Source of the DNA: Chrysomallon squamiferum
Taxonomy: Eukaryota; Mollusca; Gastropoda; Neomphalida; Peltospiridae
DNA length: 60,000 bases
NCBI GenBank assembly: GCA_012295275.1
Contig: CM022665.1
Location: 14,209,976-14,269,975 of the forward strand
Direction: 5' to 3'
The notes beneath the pieces were generated by a model. The model was not told the DNA's origin. It was given only the letters and a program-made list of their open reading frames with translations, and searched no databases. Every line of letters begins with the position of its first letter. The stretch's first letter is position 1. Below are positions 13,171 through 25,831 of this stretch, piece after piece. Made by a program: the position numbers and the translations under genes.

Positions 13171-14290
13171 CAGGAAATTATATGGTAAAGAGAAAAAATG
13201 TCCAGGCATCTCAACAGTGTTGCTTTAGTATTTCTTGTTTAAGTTGTTCAACAAGTCAATAATATGTTATTGTGGTGAATTTCAATTTGGAATGAAAAAA
13301 ATCTGGCAACTAAATTATATGGTAAGAAATAAAATGAACAATTATAATATTAATGTCACTTCAGTCTCTACAAGAGTATGCCATTTTTTTTTTATAACCA
13401 AATGAAGGAAATCCTTACTTATTTCAAACTATACTACTTCCAAAAAAAATGAAAAAAACAAACATCCAACAACCTCCACCTATTTATACAGAATGGGTTG
13501 GAACATAAGTTTATAGTGTTTTTAAATGTAAAACAAAAAATATATTTTGTGTTTTTAAATAGATTTATTCAATCAAATATGTGCCATATTTTTTCACCTT
13601 TATGTATATGTCACATATATGAAACAAAATCACAATTTCAAATGCCAACTGTTGAAATACTTGATGAATTTTTGCTCAGGTATCTAAATTATATGGTAAG
13701 GAAAGATGAACAAATAACATGTCACCTTGTCACCTTGGTCAAGTGTCAGTGTTGAGAAAACCAAAAACAGACAGGAAATAATATGGAAAGGAAAGATGAA
13801 TAAATATCAAAGTCATGATGCTTTGATTATAGGCCAAATGCAAAGATATGTCACCTTTTGTTAGGCCTAACTCCAGAATAATTCCAGCTAATTTCAGTTT
13901 ATGGACATTAAAAGAAAAAAAAATGTAGACCAAAGCAATAAAAACAGCAAATTAAATTATATGATAATGAAAGATGAAAAAATGTCTTTACCTTGGTCTA
14001 AGTAAGAAAATTTCACACCATTTTGGATCATGTCAGCTTACATTAAAACAACAATAACAATGAAAATAATTAAAAATAAAAGTAAATAAATAATAAACAA
14101 AAACAAACATATAAGTCATGTGATAGAGCAATGAATAAACATTATTATGATGTCAACTTCATCTCAGCATACTTCAGTGTACATGACACCTTCTCTTAGA
14201 CCTTATTTCAATGTATATTAGATTTAAATGGGGAAAAAAAAACCCTGCAACTAAATTATATGGAAAAGAAAGATGAAGAAACATCTCATT
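13171..14290. repeat. Decayed repeat built on AAATTATATGG..AAAGATGAA
   Basis: The motif ACTAAATTATATGGTAAGGAAAGATGAA or close variants occurs near 13171, 13311, 13688, 13773, 13956 and 14256, often followed by a TGTCACCTTGGTC-like piece. Spacing is irregular (85-380 bp), as in an old array with losses. Confidence 0.6.
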
Positions 14291-14498
14291 TGTTATACTT
14301 GTACAATGTACAATAATTCCTGGAATTATTCTGAAAGAAATGTATTATTCATGGATCCATATGGAAGCTGACCTAAACTGAAAAAACTAGATGATTGTAT
14401 GGTGTGTCTGAGAATTACTTTTAGATTTAAAATAAAAAATGAAATAAAATATTTCTCAATTTTTTTCCTCTTCTTCTTCCTCATTTTATTTTACTAAT

Positions 14499-14530
14499 TA
14501 TAATTATTATTATTATTTTTATTATTATTA

Positions 14531-14574
<44 letters not shown>

Positions 14575-14575
14575 T
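14499..14575. repeat. (TTA)n microsatellite
   Basis: About 25 TTA units with two interruptions near the left end. Confidence 0.95.
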
Positions 14576-15269
14576 TAAATATTATAAAACAATGGAAATA
14601 TCATAAATTAAATTTGCCAGATCCAAAACTAAATATTTCTATGCCTATTAACTGATACATTATGGTAATGTATTCTTTATCATTTTATTAATAACTGTTT
14701 TATATACATACACACACACTTGTGTGTTTGTGTATCACACTTACATATAAAAACGAGAAGAATTGCCAGCATATAAGTTTTTCTTAAATTATTATTATTA
14801 GGTTTGAGTAATTTGTCAGGCAAAAGATTTAATTTTACAACATCATGGACTCCTTTTTTTAATTTACAGTATGTGTGTACCAGAAAAATAACTCATGAAG
14901 GACTCAGTGTGTCTATATTAAATTTGTCATTTTCTAAAACAGTATTTTATATATATAGAAACAGGATAGTACATACCACAATATTTGAGTCACATCTAAT
15001 AGAATGTGAAAATAACACTAAATGCTGATGATAAATACAACTGTGATGGAGATAATTGTGTGTTTCTACAAGTCAATATTAATCTCATTCTGAGATGTGC
15101 CACATTACCATGGCAGCCATTTTTAAATGGCAGTACTGCTGCTGTAATTATGGATTTGGTTTTAGACAAACATGAGCTTTATGTCTAAAATATCCAATTA
15201 CTGAGTAATGATGTGTGGTTGGTTCTAAAACTGCCAGGAATCACATCATGCTGATAGTAATGGTCTGCA

Positions 15270-16170
15270 TGACAATGTTGTTTTAAAAATGCTCTGAGTA
15301 ACAGTTTTATTTAAAAACTGATCAGAATAAAATAGTTTTCTTTAACAAACTCCTCCAAATGACACAGTTTAATTTAAGAACTGCTCAAAATAATGTAGCT
15401 TTATTTAAAAACTGTAGTTTTATTTAATGACCCACAATAAATACATTTTTAATCTACAAATTTGGTGGTATCATAAATACAGTTAATGAGTATACAGAAA
15501 ATGCGAGAGAAAACCCTTCCATTGAATAGCTACTCTTTTGCAATTAGCAAAGCATTAACTTTTATATGCATCTTCCCATACACAGGAAAGCAGATACCAA
15601 GTCATTTATTTAACTGAGGGACACAGATTGTTCAAAAATGGCATTTGACAAAGTAGTATTGGTAGAAATGGGCAGGATTGTAGCATTGATTTAAATAGAT
15701 TATTTTTAACACGACATATTAATACCAGGGCACTGATATTAAATTATTAGGTACAGACATCAAACTGATTCATAAGTATGTAACAAACATTAACACCAAA
15801 CAGAAAGACATTGGTACAAATGAGCTGTTGATTTTAAAATTGCACAGAATAATATAAGACTGGTATCAACATCAAAGCACAGACACGTTTACTTAAAATT
15901 TGCCCACAACAAAATGGCTGCCTGGTAAAGCTGGTTTAAAATTATGCTTTACAATTTAGCACTGGCAGCACCGGTAAAACGACAAAGCAAATTTGATTTT
16001 AAATCTGCCCAGAGCATTACTGGCTTCACATCAGTGTGGTTCAACAGTGTGTCTATTTGTAGTAAGATGGCTGAATGTAATGTTGTTTTAAATTTGGCTT
16101 CAGCTTTATGGTGCTGAAACCAAGATGGCAATAAATGGATTGAGTTTAAAATATTACTGGCTTGAAAAAA
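15270..16170. repeat. Decayed tandem repeat built on TTTAAAAnnTGCCCAGAAT
   Basis: Variants recur across about 0.9 kb: TTTAAAAACTGATCAGAATAA, TTTAAGAACTGCTCAAAATAA, TTTTAAAATTGCACAGAATAA, CTTAAAATTTGCCCACAAC, TTTAAATCTGCCCAGAGC, some with an adjacent ATGGCTG. Degenerate, no clean period. Confidence 0.55.
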
Positions 16171-16359
16171 AAAAAATCCCTGCAGGAACAAGATATAAAT
16201 ATAAATACCAAAACTATAAATTTGTTTGCCAATGGAAAAAAAAAACACAATGATATATGCTAAAAAAAGGACCAGATATATACTGAAAGAATGTTATTCA
16301 CTCAAACTAAAGCAGAAAAATTAATTGATGAAATTACATTATCCTTGATAGATAGAAAA

Positions 16360-16717
16360 TTAAAACAATTTCATATATAACAGAAAAAAAATCTTGAATA
16401 TAATATGTCTAGTAGTAATTAACAGAAACATTTATATACTTACATCAGTGGTTTTTGGTTTTGGAATATTACATATAAGTATATAATATAACTGTTAAAT
16501 AGTATGGTAATATAAGTAAAAAAGCAAATAAATATTGTGTATGATATACAAAGTGAACATGCCAATTTATGAGTTTTTATATAACAAAGATTTTATCTTT
16601 GAAATATAATTTTGATAAATATTCCAGTTAAAGGGTTATTTGTTATTATAGGTTTTTGGTTAAAAAATATGATTCACTTGTTTTATTTTAAATACTACAC
16701 AGCAAAAAACAAATTTG

Positions 16718-16760
<43 letters not shown>

Positions 16761-17600
16761 ATAATAAAATGATTTTAAAAAATTACATAAAATAAAATAA
16801 ATTTAAAAAAATAATAAATAAATAAACCAATACATAAATCTAAAACCCGAAAAAAAATAAAAATAAAGTAACTGAAATTTAATGTTCATTGAAAAATTAG
16901 TCATTTTTATGCAGTACATACCAGTGATTTTGTTTTAAACATTATAGACAGATAGAAAAAAGAAATTCTTGAAATCATGGATTTAAAAAAACTGAATATG
17001 CATTACATATACTTGCTTTTATTTGAAATATAACAGAAAAAGAGAAAAAAATCCATGTTATTACATTTATAATGTAACAGCTTTGGACTATGATAAACTA
17101 TGATCATGAATTTCAGTTCATTTTATTTTTTAAATTATTATTGTTGTTGTTTTTTGTTTTTTTGATGTTACACAGAGAGAAAAACCTTGATATTTTTATG
17201 CATGATAGAATTTTTCATTTGTATGCATTATTGTTTTAAAAAAAAAAAAATATTATTGATCATGAAAAAATAACACACAAAAAAAATCTTGATGTTTTAT
17301 GTATAATATAGAAGATATTGTTCATTATCATGCAATGCAAATAATTCAATTTATTTTACATATTAAACAGAGAAAACCCATATATTCTGTACAGTATCAG
17401 TATGAAAAAAAAAAGAAGGACAGATTAGGTCACTGATTCATTATCATAAGTTTTTGGTTAAAAGTATTACAGATTTAAGAAACAGAAATAACTCCTATAT
17501 ATTCTCTCTCTATATATGTAATAAATATATGATAGTTCATTATGAAGCATTAATTATTTTTCAATATATATCACTGGTTATTTTGAAGTACATTCTACTG
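16360..17600. repeat. Decayed repeat built on GTTTTTGGTT..ATTACA and ACAGAGAAAAA..CTTGAT
   Basis: GGTTTTTGGTT occurs near 16450, 16650 and 17450. ACAGA(G)AAAAA(A)TC(C)TTGAT-type pieces occur near 16380, 16965, 17035, 17175 and 17275, each near a CATTTTTATGCA-like word. An old array of roughly 100-bp units, interrupted by a 41-bp poly(A). Confidence 0.4.
16718..16758. repeat. Poly(A) run of 41 bp
   Basis: Longest pure A run seen. Followed by AATAATAAAA-type low-complexity DNA; no element body recognised beside it. Confidence 0.95.
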
Positions 17601-17669
17601 ATGTTTGTTTCTGGCATCATAGATATACGGAAGCCATGAAGTAATAATGTGAAGTTTAGCTATAAATAC

Positions 17670-17793
17670 CTGGTCTGCACTTGTAGGCCACTTCCAGATA
17701 CTTTGATGTTCCTGGGCAGGGATCTTGTCGAAATGTTTCAGCACTGGCCACTAGATGGCAGCGATGTTTGTTCTGACACAAATCAAGAAGGAC
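17670..17793 (-). CDS. EVA1C: EVA-1-like SUEL lectin gene, exon encoding the end of the lectin domain
   Basis: Internal coding exon of 124 bp, 41 codons plus 1 nt. The acceptor is TTTTTTATCCTTCAG/GTC and the donor is CCAG/GTATTT, so it enters in phase 0, as required by the exon at 34948-35186, and leaves in phase 1. It reads VLLDLCQNKHRCHLVASAE, then TFRQDPCPGTSKYLEVAYK and CRP. The DPCPGTSKYLEVAYKC block is the signature end of SUEL lectin domains, and the C..xxxC spacing (LCQNKHRC) is typical. Four cysteines here plus four upstream give the eight that form the domain's disulfides in this family. Reading past the donor reaches a stop within four codons, supporting splicing. The next exon is not certain; see the candidate at 5-141. 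Confidence 0.87.
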
Positions 17794-18029
17794 CTGAAGG
17801 ATAAAAAAATAAGACTGAAATGAAGAAAATATCCTGGCTTTTAAAAAAAAAAAGGGGAATGTCACTCTGGCAGATCAATTTGCCCCCTGACACCCATCGA
17901 CCAGAGCGATTATTGATTGGAAAGAGTGAAAATAGACAAAGTGTGCTTCACGAAAAATTGTGTGGCAATTTACATGCACAATGAGCTGAATCTTCTTGAG
18001 TAGAGAGCAAGTCAAGAAAACCTTCATCG

Positions 18030-18560
18030 TTTCTGTAATTAGAGTTGAAAATCCTTAAATATCAGTGTTGAAAATCCTTAAATAGAAGTGTTGATAACAT
18101 TCAAATATCAATGTTTAAATCCTCTAATAATTTGTTGAATATCTTTTAATATTCATGTCATTTAATTCAGAAATAAAAAAAACATTTAAAAGTCATGAAG
18201 AATGGTATGTTGAAAAAAAAAAATTTATTGGCACATATTGAAAACATAATTTAAAGTCAACAAATTTATGAAATATTTATGATCAGTTTTGTAAATTCTT
18301 TAAAATCCTTTAATTCAACTCATGTTTAGTGAAAAATTCTGAAATATTTTAAATTCCTGTTTTGAATAAACTTTAATTTCATGAATTTAAAATCCATTAA
18401 TATGAAGTCGAAAATCCTTTACTATAAACTGTTGAAAATCCTACACAGTAAAATATTGAAAAAATCCTTCAGAATGAAATATTGGAAATCATTTAGCATC
18501 AGAGTTAAAAGCCATTTAACCTGAACACTGAAAATTAATTAAAACAACTTTATAAAAAAA
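18030..18560. repeat. Decayed minisatellite built on GTTGAAAATCCTTAAAT
   Basis: Near-identical units at 18040-18095 (GTTGAAAATCCTTAAATATCA and the next copy) decay into variants such as GTTGAAAATCCTACACAG and TATTGAAAAAATCCTTCAG over about 0.5 kb. Lies a few hundred bases upstream, in gene sense, of the exon at 17670-17793. Confidence 0.6.
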
Positions 18561-20774
18561 GAATCTTGTATTTGAATCTTCTGAAATTAAGAATAAGAAG
18601 CCAATTCATACTCTCCTCTCTACTACCATGTACATGAAAACTTACACTGTTTTGAACAATTATTTAACAAATGGGTAAACTGGTGTATTTTGAGCAGTTG
18701 TGTACATCCAGATGCCTGCATCTGTATATTATTACTTTGATAAACATAACAAAGAATTTCACTTGTAATGATTCCTAATGTGTGTCTGGTTCTGACAAAA
18801 ATGGCTGCCGAGGTGAAATTAACTCCTGTATACACCTCTTTGTAGGAGAGATCCAGTATTTAAGAAAAAGGTGTATGCCACAAGCATCATGTGTATAAAT
18901 TTCAAAATGAAATGTTTTCTTTCTTAAACAGTTTAATTATGCAGACCCATCTAGATCTGTTCATGTTCTGCCAAAGTGTGAAAATGTCTTATGCAGAGGC
19001 ATGGTGATCATTGTTCAAGGTAAAATTTAAATGTATTTGGAAATTGTTTTATTTATTTCATGTCTTAAAAAAACATTAAATAAAGAAAACTAAAGTGTAT
19101 CTGTAATGGTAACATTAATAAATGTTAATTACAATCAAGTGCTTATTTCATTTCCATAACCAGTCTAAATATATTTTCTGTGCATATGTTGTTATTATTG
19201 TTGTTTTATGTGTGAGCAGGGTTTTTTTAATTACACCTGACACAGTTTCAAGCAAATGTTTTATATGGAAAAGATGTCAAAATAATAAAGTTTGACAAGC
19301 TTGTTAAAAATCCTGGTTAGTGTCCTTTTTTTCCTAATGCATTTGCAATATTCTGTTTTATATGTGGAAACCATTCTTGATAAACTGATAAATTAGACAG
19401 TTTTCACTAATTTGATCAATCTTTCTCTCTTTTTAATTTCAGTATTAAGTGAACAAAATAACATTAGAAAACTGGCAGATATCTGTTTCATTATGTCTGT
19501 TTATTATTATTATTATTATTTTACAAATCATTTTAAATTTCTATGTAATTTACAGGAAAAATAATTTTTCTTTATTATATTTGTTGACTCAGCCATTAAT
19601 GTTCAGTGATAAGAATTATTATTATTATTATTATTATTATCATTTAAATTTTTGTAATGACATCTTAAGTGCATTAGGACAATTAAAAACTGATTCTCAG
19701 TGTCACAGCTGTATTTCTAACATTTTTCAGAATGCAATGTCTGAAGAAATCCAGTCAAAGACTTAATTGAAAAATCCCAACATTATGGAATTTGTCTAAT
19801 GAAGTTAATGCTGACATGTGAATGGTGGACAAGAATTTACTAACAAATGAAAATTAATTCATAGGAGATCAGCCAATGTTTGCAGACAATAGGAATCAAT
19901 ACAAAAGTAACATCCAATCAAAATCACTGTTACATGAGTATCAGGCTGCTTAAAGTGAGGTTTTGCTGAAGAAGCTTAAGAATTAACTGAAAATAATAAG
20001 AATCAATAGAAGTATAATGTAGCCAATCAAAAACACTGGTACTTCTGAGTTAAATGAAAAATACTTTTTTGAAAAACATGGGGATTACTTAAAAAAGAAA
20101 TTCTGTAAAAGAGTTCATTTCCTCTTTTTGACTTTGTGAACTGAAATCGTTAACTGGTTTAGAAAAAAAAAAAAAAAAAAAATAAAGAGAAGAAGGAATT
20201 GATTTGTTATAGAAAGTCAAAGAAATAAAAAATAAATACAATATAATAATTTAATCAGATTAAGATTTTCTAATTATATTAGCTCATGCAAGAAACTTTA
20301 TAATCAGCTCTCTCTCTCTTTTTCTGTCTTTCTCTGTTTATCTCTATTACACACACTCACTCATACACACCACATATATGTACAGGAATAAAATAAAAAT
20401 AACAATAATAACAGATAATCAAACATAATTGTTTGAATCTAAACTGAATTAAAAAGATATATTTCCACACATCTTGACTGTTTATATCAATAATAATAAT
20501 AATGAAAAGGAAAAAAAAAAGAGAAGAAAAATTAGTAATGATTATTTTTGAACAAAGGTTAACCAGATCAAATGTGATTAAACTATTTCTGAGAAAATAT
20601 GTAACATTTTTATCTGAAATCAATTACATTGTTCTTAATGAAACTGTGTTTCAGTATTTCTGATTAATATCTTATGACATTGACCTTGCTTGAGAAGAGC
20701 TTTAATGATTTGTGGAGGCTATGATACAATGACAGCTGTTTTCTTGAGCAGAATGTACAATAATATTGACAGAT

Positions 20775-21150
20775 GTCTGTGTGTGTGTATATTTGTGTGT
20801 ACAGGAATGAGTATGCATTTATGTATGTGTGTGAGGTGTCTGTTGTGTTTGTGTGTGTGAATATATGTGTGTGTACGCATGTATCTATATATATATATGT
20901 GCCTGTGTGTGAGTATGTGTCTATACATGTATTTGTGTGTGTGTGTGTGTGTGTGTATTTATTTTCTTTAGCAGAATGTGCAACATTATTGACAAATATC
21001 TGTTAGTGTATGTGCATTTGTAGGCATGTGTATGTGCGAGTAAAAATGCACGTGCATGTGCATGCATATATAAATGTGCCTATATGAATGTGTTTACATA
21101 AGATTATGTATGTATGAATGTACATGGGTACATTAATGTATATGTTTATG
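20775..21150. repeat. GT/GTAT-rich degenerate array
   Basis: Alternating TG, TGTATG and AT words with a pure (GT)n core at 20935-20957. Its readings (Val/Tyr/Cys-rich one way, His/Thr-rich the other) are not genes. Confidence 0.85.
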
Positions 21151-21744
21151 TGTATGTTTATATGTGTAGAGCAGAAAATATCAACTAACATTTTCACTGG
21201 GAGTGGGCCTATATTATATCAATATTTTAACCTCAACTAAAACTCAAAAGATTTATAATAAAATAAAATACATAATAAAACAAATCAAAAATTAAAAATA
21301 AAAAAAATAAATAAATAAATATAAAAATAATAATGAGAACTCATCAGGCCAACATTCCTTCCCATATTACTACTATTACATGCCACTGTTCTGACCCACA
21401 CTAAAATTTAAAGCTTTTAAAGTTCAGCTATTTACAGCAACACTTTTAAGCCAGATTATCTCACTCTAAAAGGATTGCATCCCTTGGGAAAATAACAAAA
21501 ATGCTGAAGATAAACCAGGCCAGCTTGACCACAGGAAGAATTTCCACTGACCAGACAATGACCCATTAGTATGTTGGTCATCTCAGAAAGATGACAGAGA
21601 AACACACTGAATGATAAATGTAAACATGATTTACAGAAAAAACACAAAAAACAAGTCAATTTTGTCAAAATTAATAGATATTTTTCAGTATTGGACTTTG
21701 TTAATACACTGAACAAATTTATAGAAAACAGATATATGTAAAGG

Positions 21745-21786
21745 GTGTGTGTGTGTGTGTGTGTGTGTCTATATATATATATATAT
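21745..21786. repeat. Compound (GT)n(AT)n microsatellite
   Basis: About 12 GT units, then about 8 AT units. Confidence 0.95.
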
Positions 21787-23819
21787 GAAAGCAAAACTAA
21801 TAACCACAATACTTTTAATCCTTACAAATAATTTTGCATTCTACAATTTAATCCCAGAACCTTCAAACCTGCAGGCTGATTATTTTAGCCAGCCATGACA
21901 CAACACAGGCAACCATAGCCCATATGAACTGGCTCCTCAGTGCTAGTTAGGTATTGAAATATGTGGAAAATTGCACACATTTAATCCCCTCCTGATAGAC
22001 TGATCTTTGTTTGTAAATCACAAACTCTGCACTTAGTGGCCCACCTGGACTGCAGTGTTTGAATCTGAAGAATATATAAACATGTTAATAATTCTTCTTT
22101 TCATACTGCTAACCCAGATGTCAGAGGTTTGTCTGGAAATAAGTAAGAAAGTAATGGTGGGATCTCATCTTAGTAATGGATCTGGAGAGAATAATTTTGG
22201 GAAACAAAATCAGTACGAACAAAATTTCTTCTGTCTAACTTTCTAACATACTAACACTATTTTATGTCCAAGGTAGATATGCTTGAATTAAAATAGTGCT
22301 CAACAACAGCATCAGTAACCACATCATTTTACCCATTCTACAACTTCACCGCCAATCAGGAGTGATTAAAAGTAGTATACTGAATACTCCTTCTCTTCAG
22401 ACATGACCTACTACCTTTCAGCCTAATGCACCTACCACGAGTTTGTTTCCATTGACAAGATGTCATCTTCATTAGACACCAACAGACAGTGATTAGAACT
22501 GACAGGAACATGTGTCAGGCAGAACATTAAACATGTCTGCTTATTGTAATGTTCATTAAAGAGACAATAAACTTCAATTTTTCATTGTCTGACAATCAGT
22601 AAAATCTTCAGACTGATTTATTGTTGTTGATTTTTCTTAATCATTATAATTGTATCAGACAAACTACTGAGGTTTATTATCAATACAATACAAACTATAA
22701 ATTAATTACTGAACAGAATAAGTATAAAAAATCATATAAAAAATAATTAAATATTTTAGCTCTTTAATGATAAAAATGTCTAGGGTAACAAATTAGGTTC
22801 ATGGATTAAATGGTGCCAAAAACAAATGTACTTTGCATCATGTAGGCATGTTCAGGAAAGCACATAAAATAGATTTTTAATAAATCAGTCAAGTGTAATT
22901 GGTTGGAATGGTAAATTGTCCATTGTTTGAAAAGAGGCTATAGCTTGTAAATCTCCAAGTGATTTACTATTGTTTATTTTGTGAAGTTTTGCTGTATTGA
23001 TTAAATTATTACTGTTAATTTTGGAAACTATGAAGATACCAAGGACAGTTATTTACTGAATATTGTTATAAAAAACATTATTATATTCACAATGTATTAT
23101 TAATTACTGTAGCTGGACCTTTAGAAAATATAATACATCTTTTGTAATATGATAAAAAATATATTGTTTTGATTTTAACAATAATTTAATTTTAAAATGA
23201 AATAACAAAAGAAAAAGAAGTTTGGAACAAAGATATAAATAAAATAAAGAAATAAAGGCAATAATAAATGAATAAATAAAGTTAATCAATAATAAATAAA
23301 GACAGAAAATTAATAACAAATTAACAAATAAGTAAATTTTTAAAAAATCCATAAAAAGTGAACATTAAAAAAAAAAATCTTAATAAATACAAATAAATAA
23401 ATTTTAAAAAGCTAAAACTTCAGGAATTTTTATATACCAAATTTAACACTAATAAAATGTTACATCAAATAATAACTTACTAAAAAGCAAAAACCATACA
23501 GAACTATCTGTATTTCCTGTGTTCTCTTCCAACACATCCTGGTTTTCTTAACACTGGTCTAAAAACAAGGACCCACAACTGCTTGACCACATCCTGTTTT
23601 GAAAGCACAGTTTGAAAAACAGTGGGTTATCCAGTAAACACAACAAGACAAAACTAGATACTAAAATCCACAGCAATAAAACTTTTAACATCCTGTTATT
23701 TAACTCAAACAAAACAAGATAATAAAATTATCTCTAGAGCTTACTGTAGCAGAGAAAGTAATTAATTAACTTCCTTTTGCTAATAATGACAAACCAGTTT
23801 GAACACTGAAGTAGAAAGA

Positions 23820-24050
23820 ATTTTGAATCAGATTTTCCTATGTACGGTTTAGAATAAGAATTTCTTATCTTAAATTTTGAATAATGTGTTCCTGTTTTAG
23901 ATTTTGAATCAGATCTGCCCTAGACTTTGAACTGAATTTTCCTGTCTTAGATCTTTGAATTAGAGTTGCCTGTCTCATGATAAAGATTAGATTTTGAATC
24001 ACATTTTCTTCTTAGATTTTGAATCAAATTTTCTTCTTTCTTAGACATTC
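23820..24050. repeat. Decayed minisatellite built on CTTAGATTTTGAATCAGATTT
   Basis: About seven variants of TTAGATTTTGAATCAnATTTTCCTGT, roughly 30-36 bp apart. It begins near 23820 and ends at about 24045. Confidence 0.65.
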
Positions 24051-24415
24051 AGTCATAACTTTATCTCTCTTAACTGTCTCTGTCTCTTTGATAGAGCTTG
24101 ATAGTTTTCTCTGTTAGAAGGATTTTGTATCAGAATTTCTTCTCACTCTCTGTGAAAAATTTCAGCCTACAGGATGTGTTTAATGGAAGTAACAGCAGAC
24201 AGAACAAAGAGAAATTGTTACTTCAAAGTATAAACATAAGTATAAACACCTGACTTCACAGCAGGTATAAATCTGTGTCAAAATCTACTAATGAGGCACT
24301 TAGAATTAATGCTTGATAGGAAGTCATAAAGGATGTGTCCATTTTTATATATTTCATTTCCTCTTTTCTTTCTTTCTTTGTTTATTGATTTGTTTATTTA
24401 ATTACATGATTTTGG

Positions 24416-24519
24416 TATGTATGTATGTATGTATGCATGTATGTATATATAATGTGTATGTATGTATGTATATGTATGTGTGTGTATATATATAATGTAT
24501 ATGTATGTATATGTATATG

Positions 24520-24551
<32 letters not shown>

Positions 24552-24630
24552 TGTATGTATGTATGTATGTATGTATGTATGTATGTATGTACATATATGT
24601 ATGATGTATGCCTGTATGTATGTATATATG
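24416..24630. repeat. (GTAT)n array
   Basis: About 215 bp of GTAT with variants; the purest part (24520-24593) has about 18 units. Tyr/Val/Cys and His/Thr/Tyr readings from it are artefacts. Confidence 0.95.
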
Positions 24631-25379
24631 TATGTTGGATATTTTTCTTTACATAAATAATGTGCATATTTCTAAGTGGTAATTTTCTAACAGCTGCACA
24701 CTGAAGTGTACATGACAGATAGTTAGTTACTTACATAATATCTCACATTCTTGTTTATTACATAACAAGAATTCCAGTAATTAAAAATTACCTATCTCAT
24801 TACTGCCCTGTGGTGAGTTGGGGATGGGAAAGTTTTGGGGTTGTGCCCCCCTTTTGTTTATGACTATATCCCTGTAAAAGTTTCAATCTATAAAATTAAA
24901 TCTGGTAACATATTTCTAAATAACTGTCTTGTAGAGAATGGCCTTTTGGATGGGGGAAGCTTGTTTGTTACTGCACCCCCATCAGATTAATGATTAGGGC
25001 CCTGACATTTTCCATGCAGTAAAATAGTGCCAGTCATTGAAAGTCATAACATGTGATTTCCAGAAAAGCCAAATAGTTGCTCTGCAGGTGGGAGAGGATG
25101 AGGAAACTTTCAATGTTATTGATCCCCTCTGATTACCTCCTGTTTAATTCTAACACAAAACTTATGGTCTCGTTGTCCATGATGGACCTTCCCCCCAACT
25201 GGTCAGTATGGAATTACAACCTGGCCAAATTCTTTGTTGGCCACCAAATGACCTTTTGGTTCCCACACCAACCTAATTTTATCCTGGTGTGAATGTCTGT
25301 CTTCAGCAAAATAAATCTAATAGGGACAAATAATTAAAAAATAAAACATTTCTCTTTTCTTTCTTTCCTTCTTAAAGAT

Positions 25380-25450
25380 TACTATTACTATTATTTTATT
25401 ATTATTACTTTATTATTTATTATAATAATAATAATAATAATTATTATTAT
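25380..25450. repeat. (TTA)n/(AAT)n degenerate microsatellite with inverted halves
   Basis: TTATTATTA-type repeats switch to AATAATAAT and back to TTATTATTA, so this DNA can form AT hairpins. Confidence 0.7.
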
Positions 25451-25559
25451 TACTTGTTTTTGTATTAGAAAGCATAAAATAATTAAGGATAATTGCTTTT
25501 CTGATTTAGAAATCAATTCATCTTCAGTATGATTAAATCAGAAAGTCAAAGACAGCACC

Positions 25560-25586
25560 AAAAAAAAAAAAAAAAAAAAATAAAAT

Positions 25587-25622
<36 letters not shown>
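25560..25622. repeat. Poly(A) and (AAAT)n
   Basis: A run of about 21 A followed by about eight AAAT units. Confidence 0.9.
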
Positions 25623-25623
<1 letters not shown>

Positions 25624-25818
25624 AATTATGTTTATTAAATGACCCCAAAACTAAATATTTGAAAACAAAGATTTAAAAACTAAAAATGGTCAGGATTAAT
25701 CTAAGTACAATAGCCTTCAGGGAAGTATTACATCATTAAAGTTTATGTCTGCTGGGCTAAATGCTAATTTTAAATTCCTCATCAGATTATCCAGCTTATC
25801 CCTGTACTTCTGTGTTCA

Positions 25819-25831
25819 TAACCTTTGACCT
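25819..25831. promoter_or_regulatory. DR1-like nuclear receptor site
   Basis: TAACCTTTGACCT, the reverse complement of AGGTCAAAGGTTA, one base from the DR1 consensus AGGTCAAAGGTCA. More TGACC/GGTCA half-sites follow within 40 bp. Function is inferred only. Confidence 0.25.

Larger units (their letters stand above)
142..17669 (-). other. Downstream intron or intergenic block, no recognisable gene
   Basis: Between the exon at 17670 and the window start I see no second SUEL domain, no transmembrane exon and no other protein I recognise. The DNA is AT-rich and CpG-poor and consists of decayed tandem repeats, microsatellites and SINE-like fragments listed separately. Reading frames here are short and low in complexity. 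If the exon at 5-141 is real, this is one 17.5 kb intron; otherwise it is an unbounded part of the gene body. Confidence 0.5.

Noticed and set aside
142-17669. Second SUEL domain of the lectin gene
   Set aside because: Looked for CxGxxLxLxC, YGR and CPG.KYL.V.Y.C patterns on the minus strand and did not see them; likely beyond position 1 or absent.
20719-21197. Val/Tyr/Cys and His/Thr-rich ORFs on both strands
   Set aside because: Readings of GT/GTAT-rich repeat DNA.
24394-24667. Overlapping His/Thr/Tyr and Val/Cys/Tyr ORFs on both strands
   Set aside because: Readings of the (GTAT)n array.
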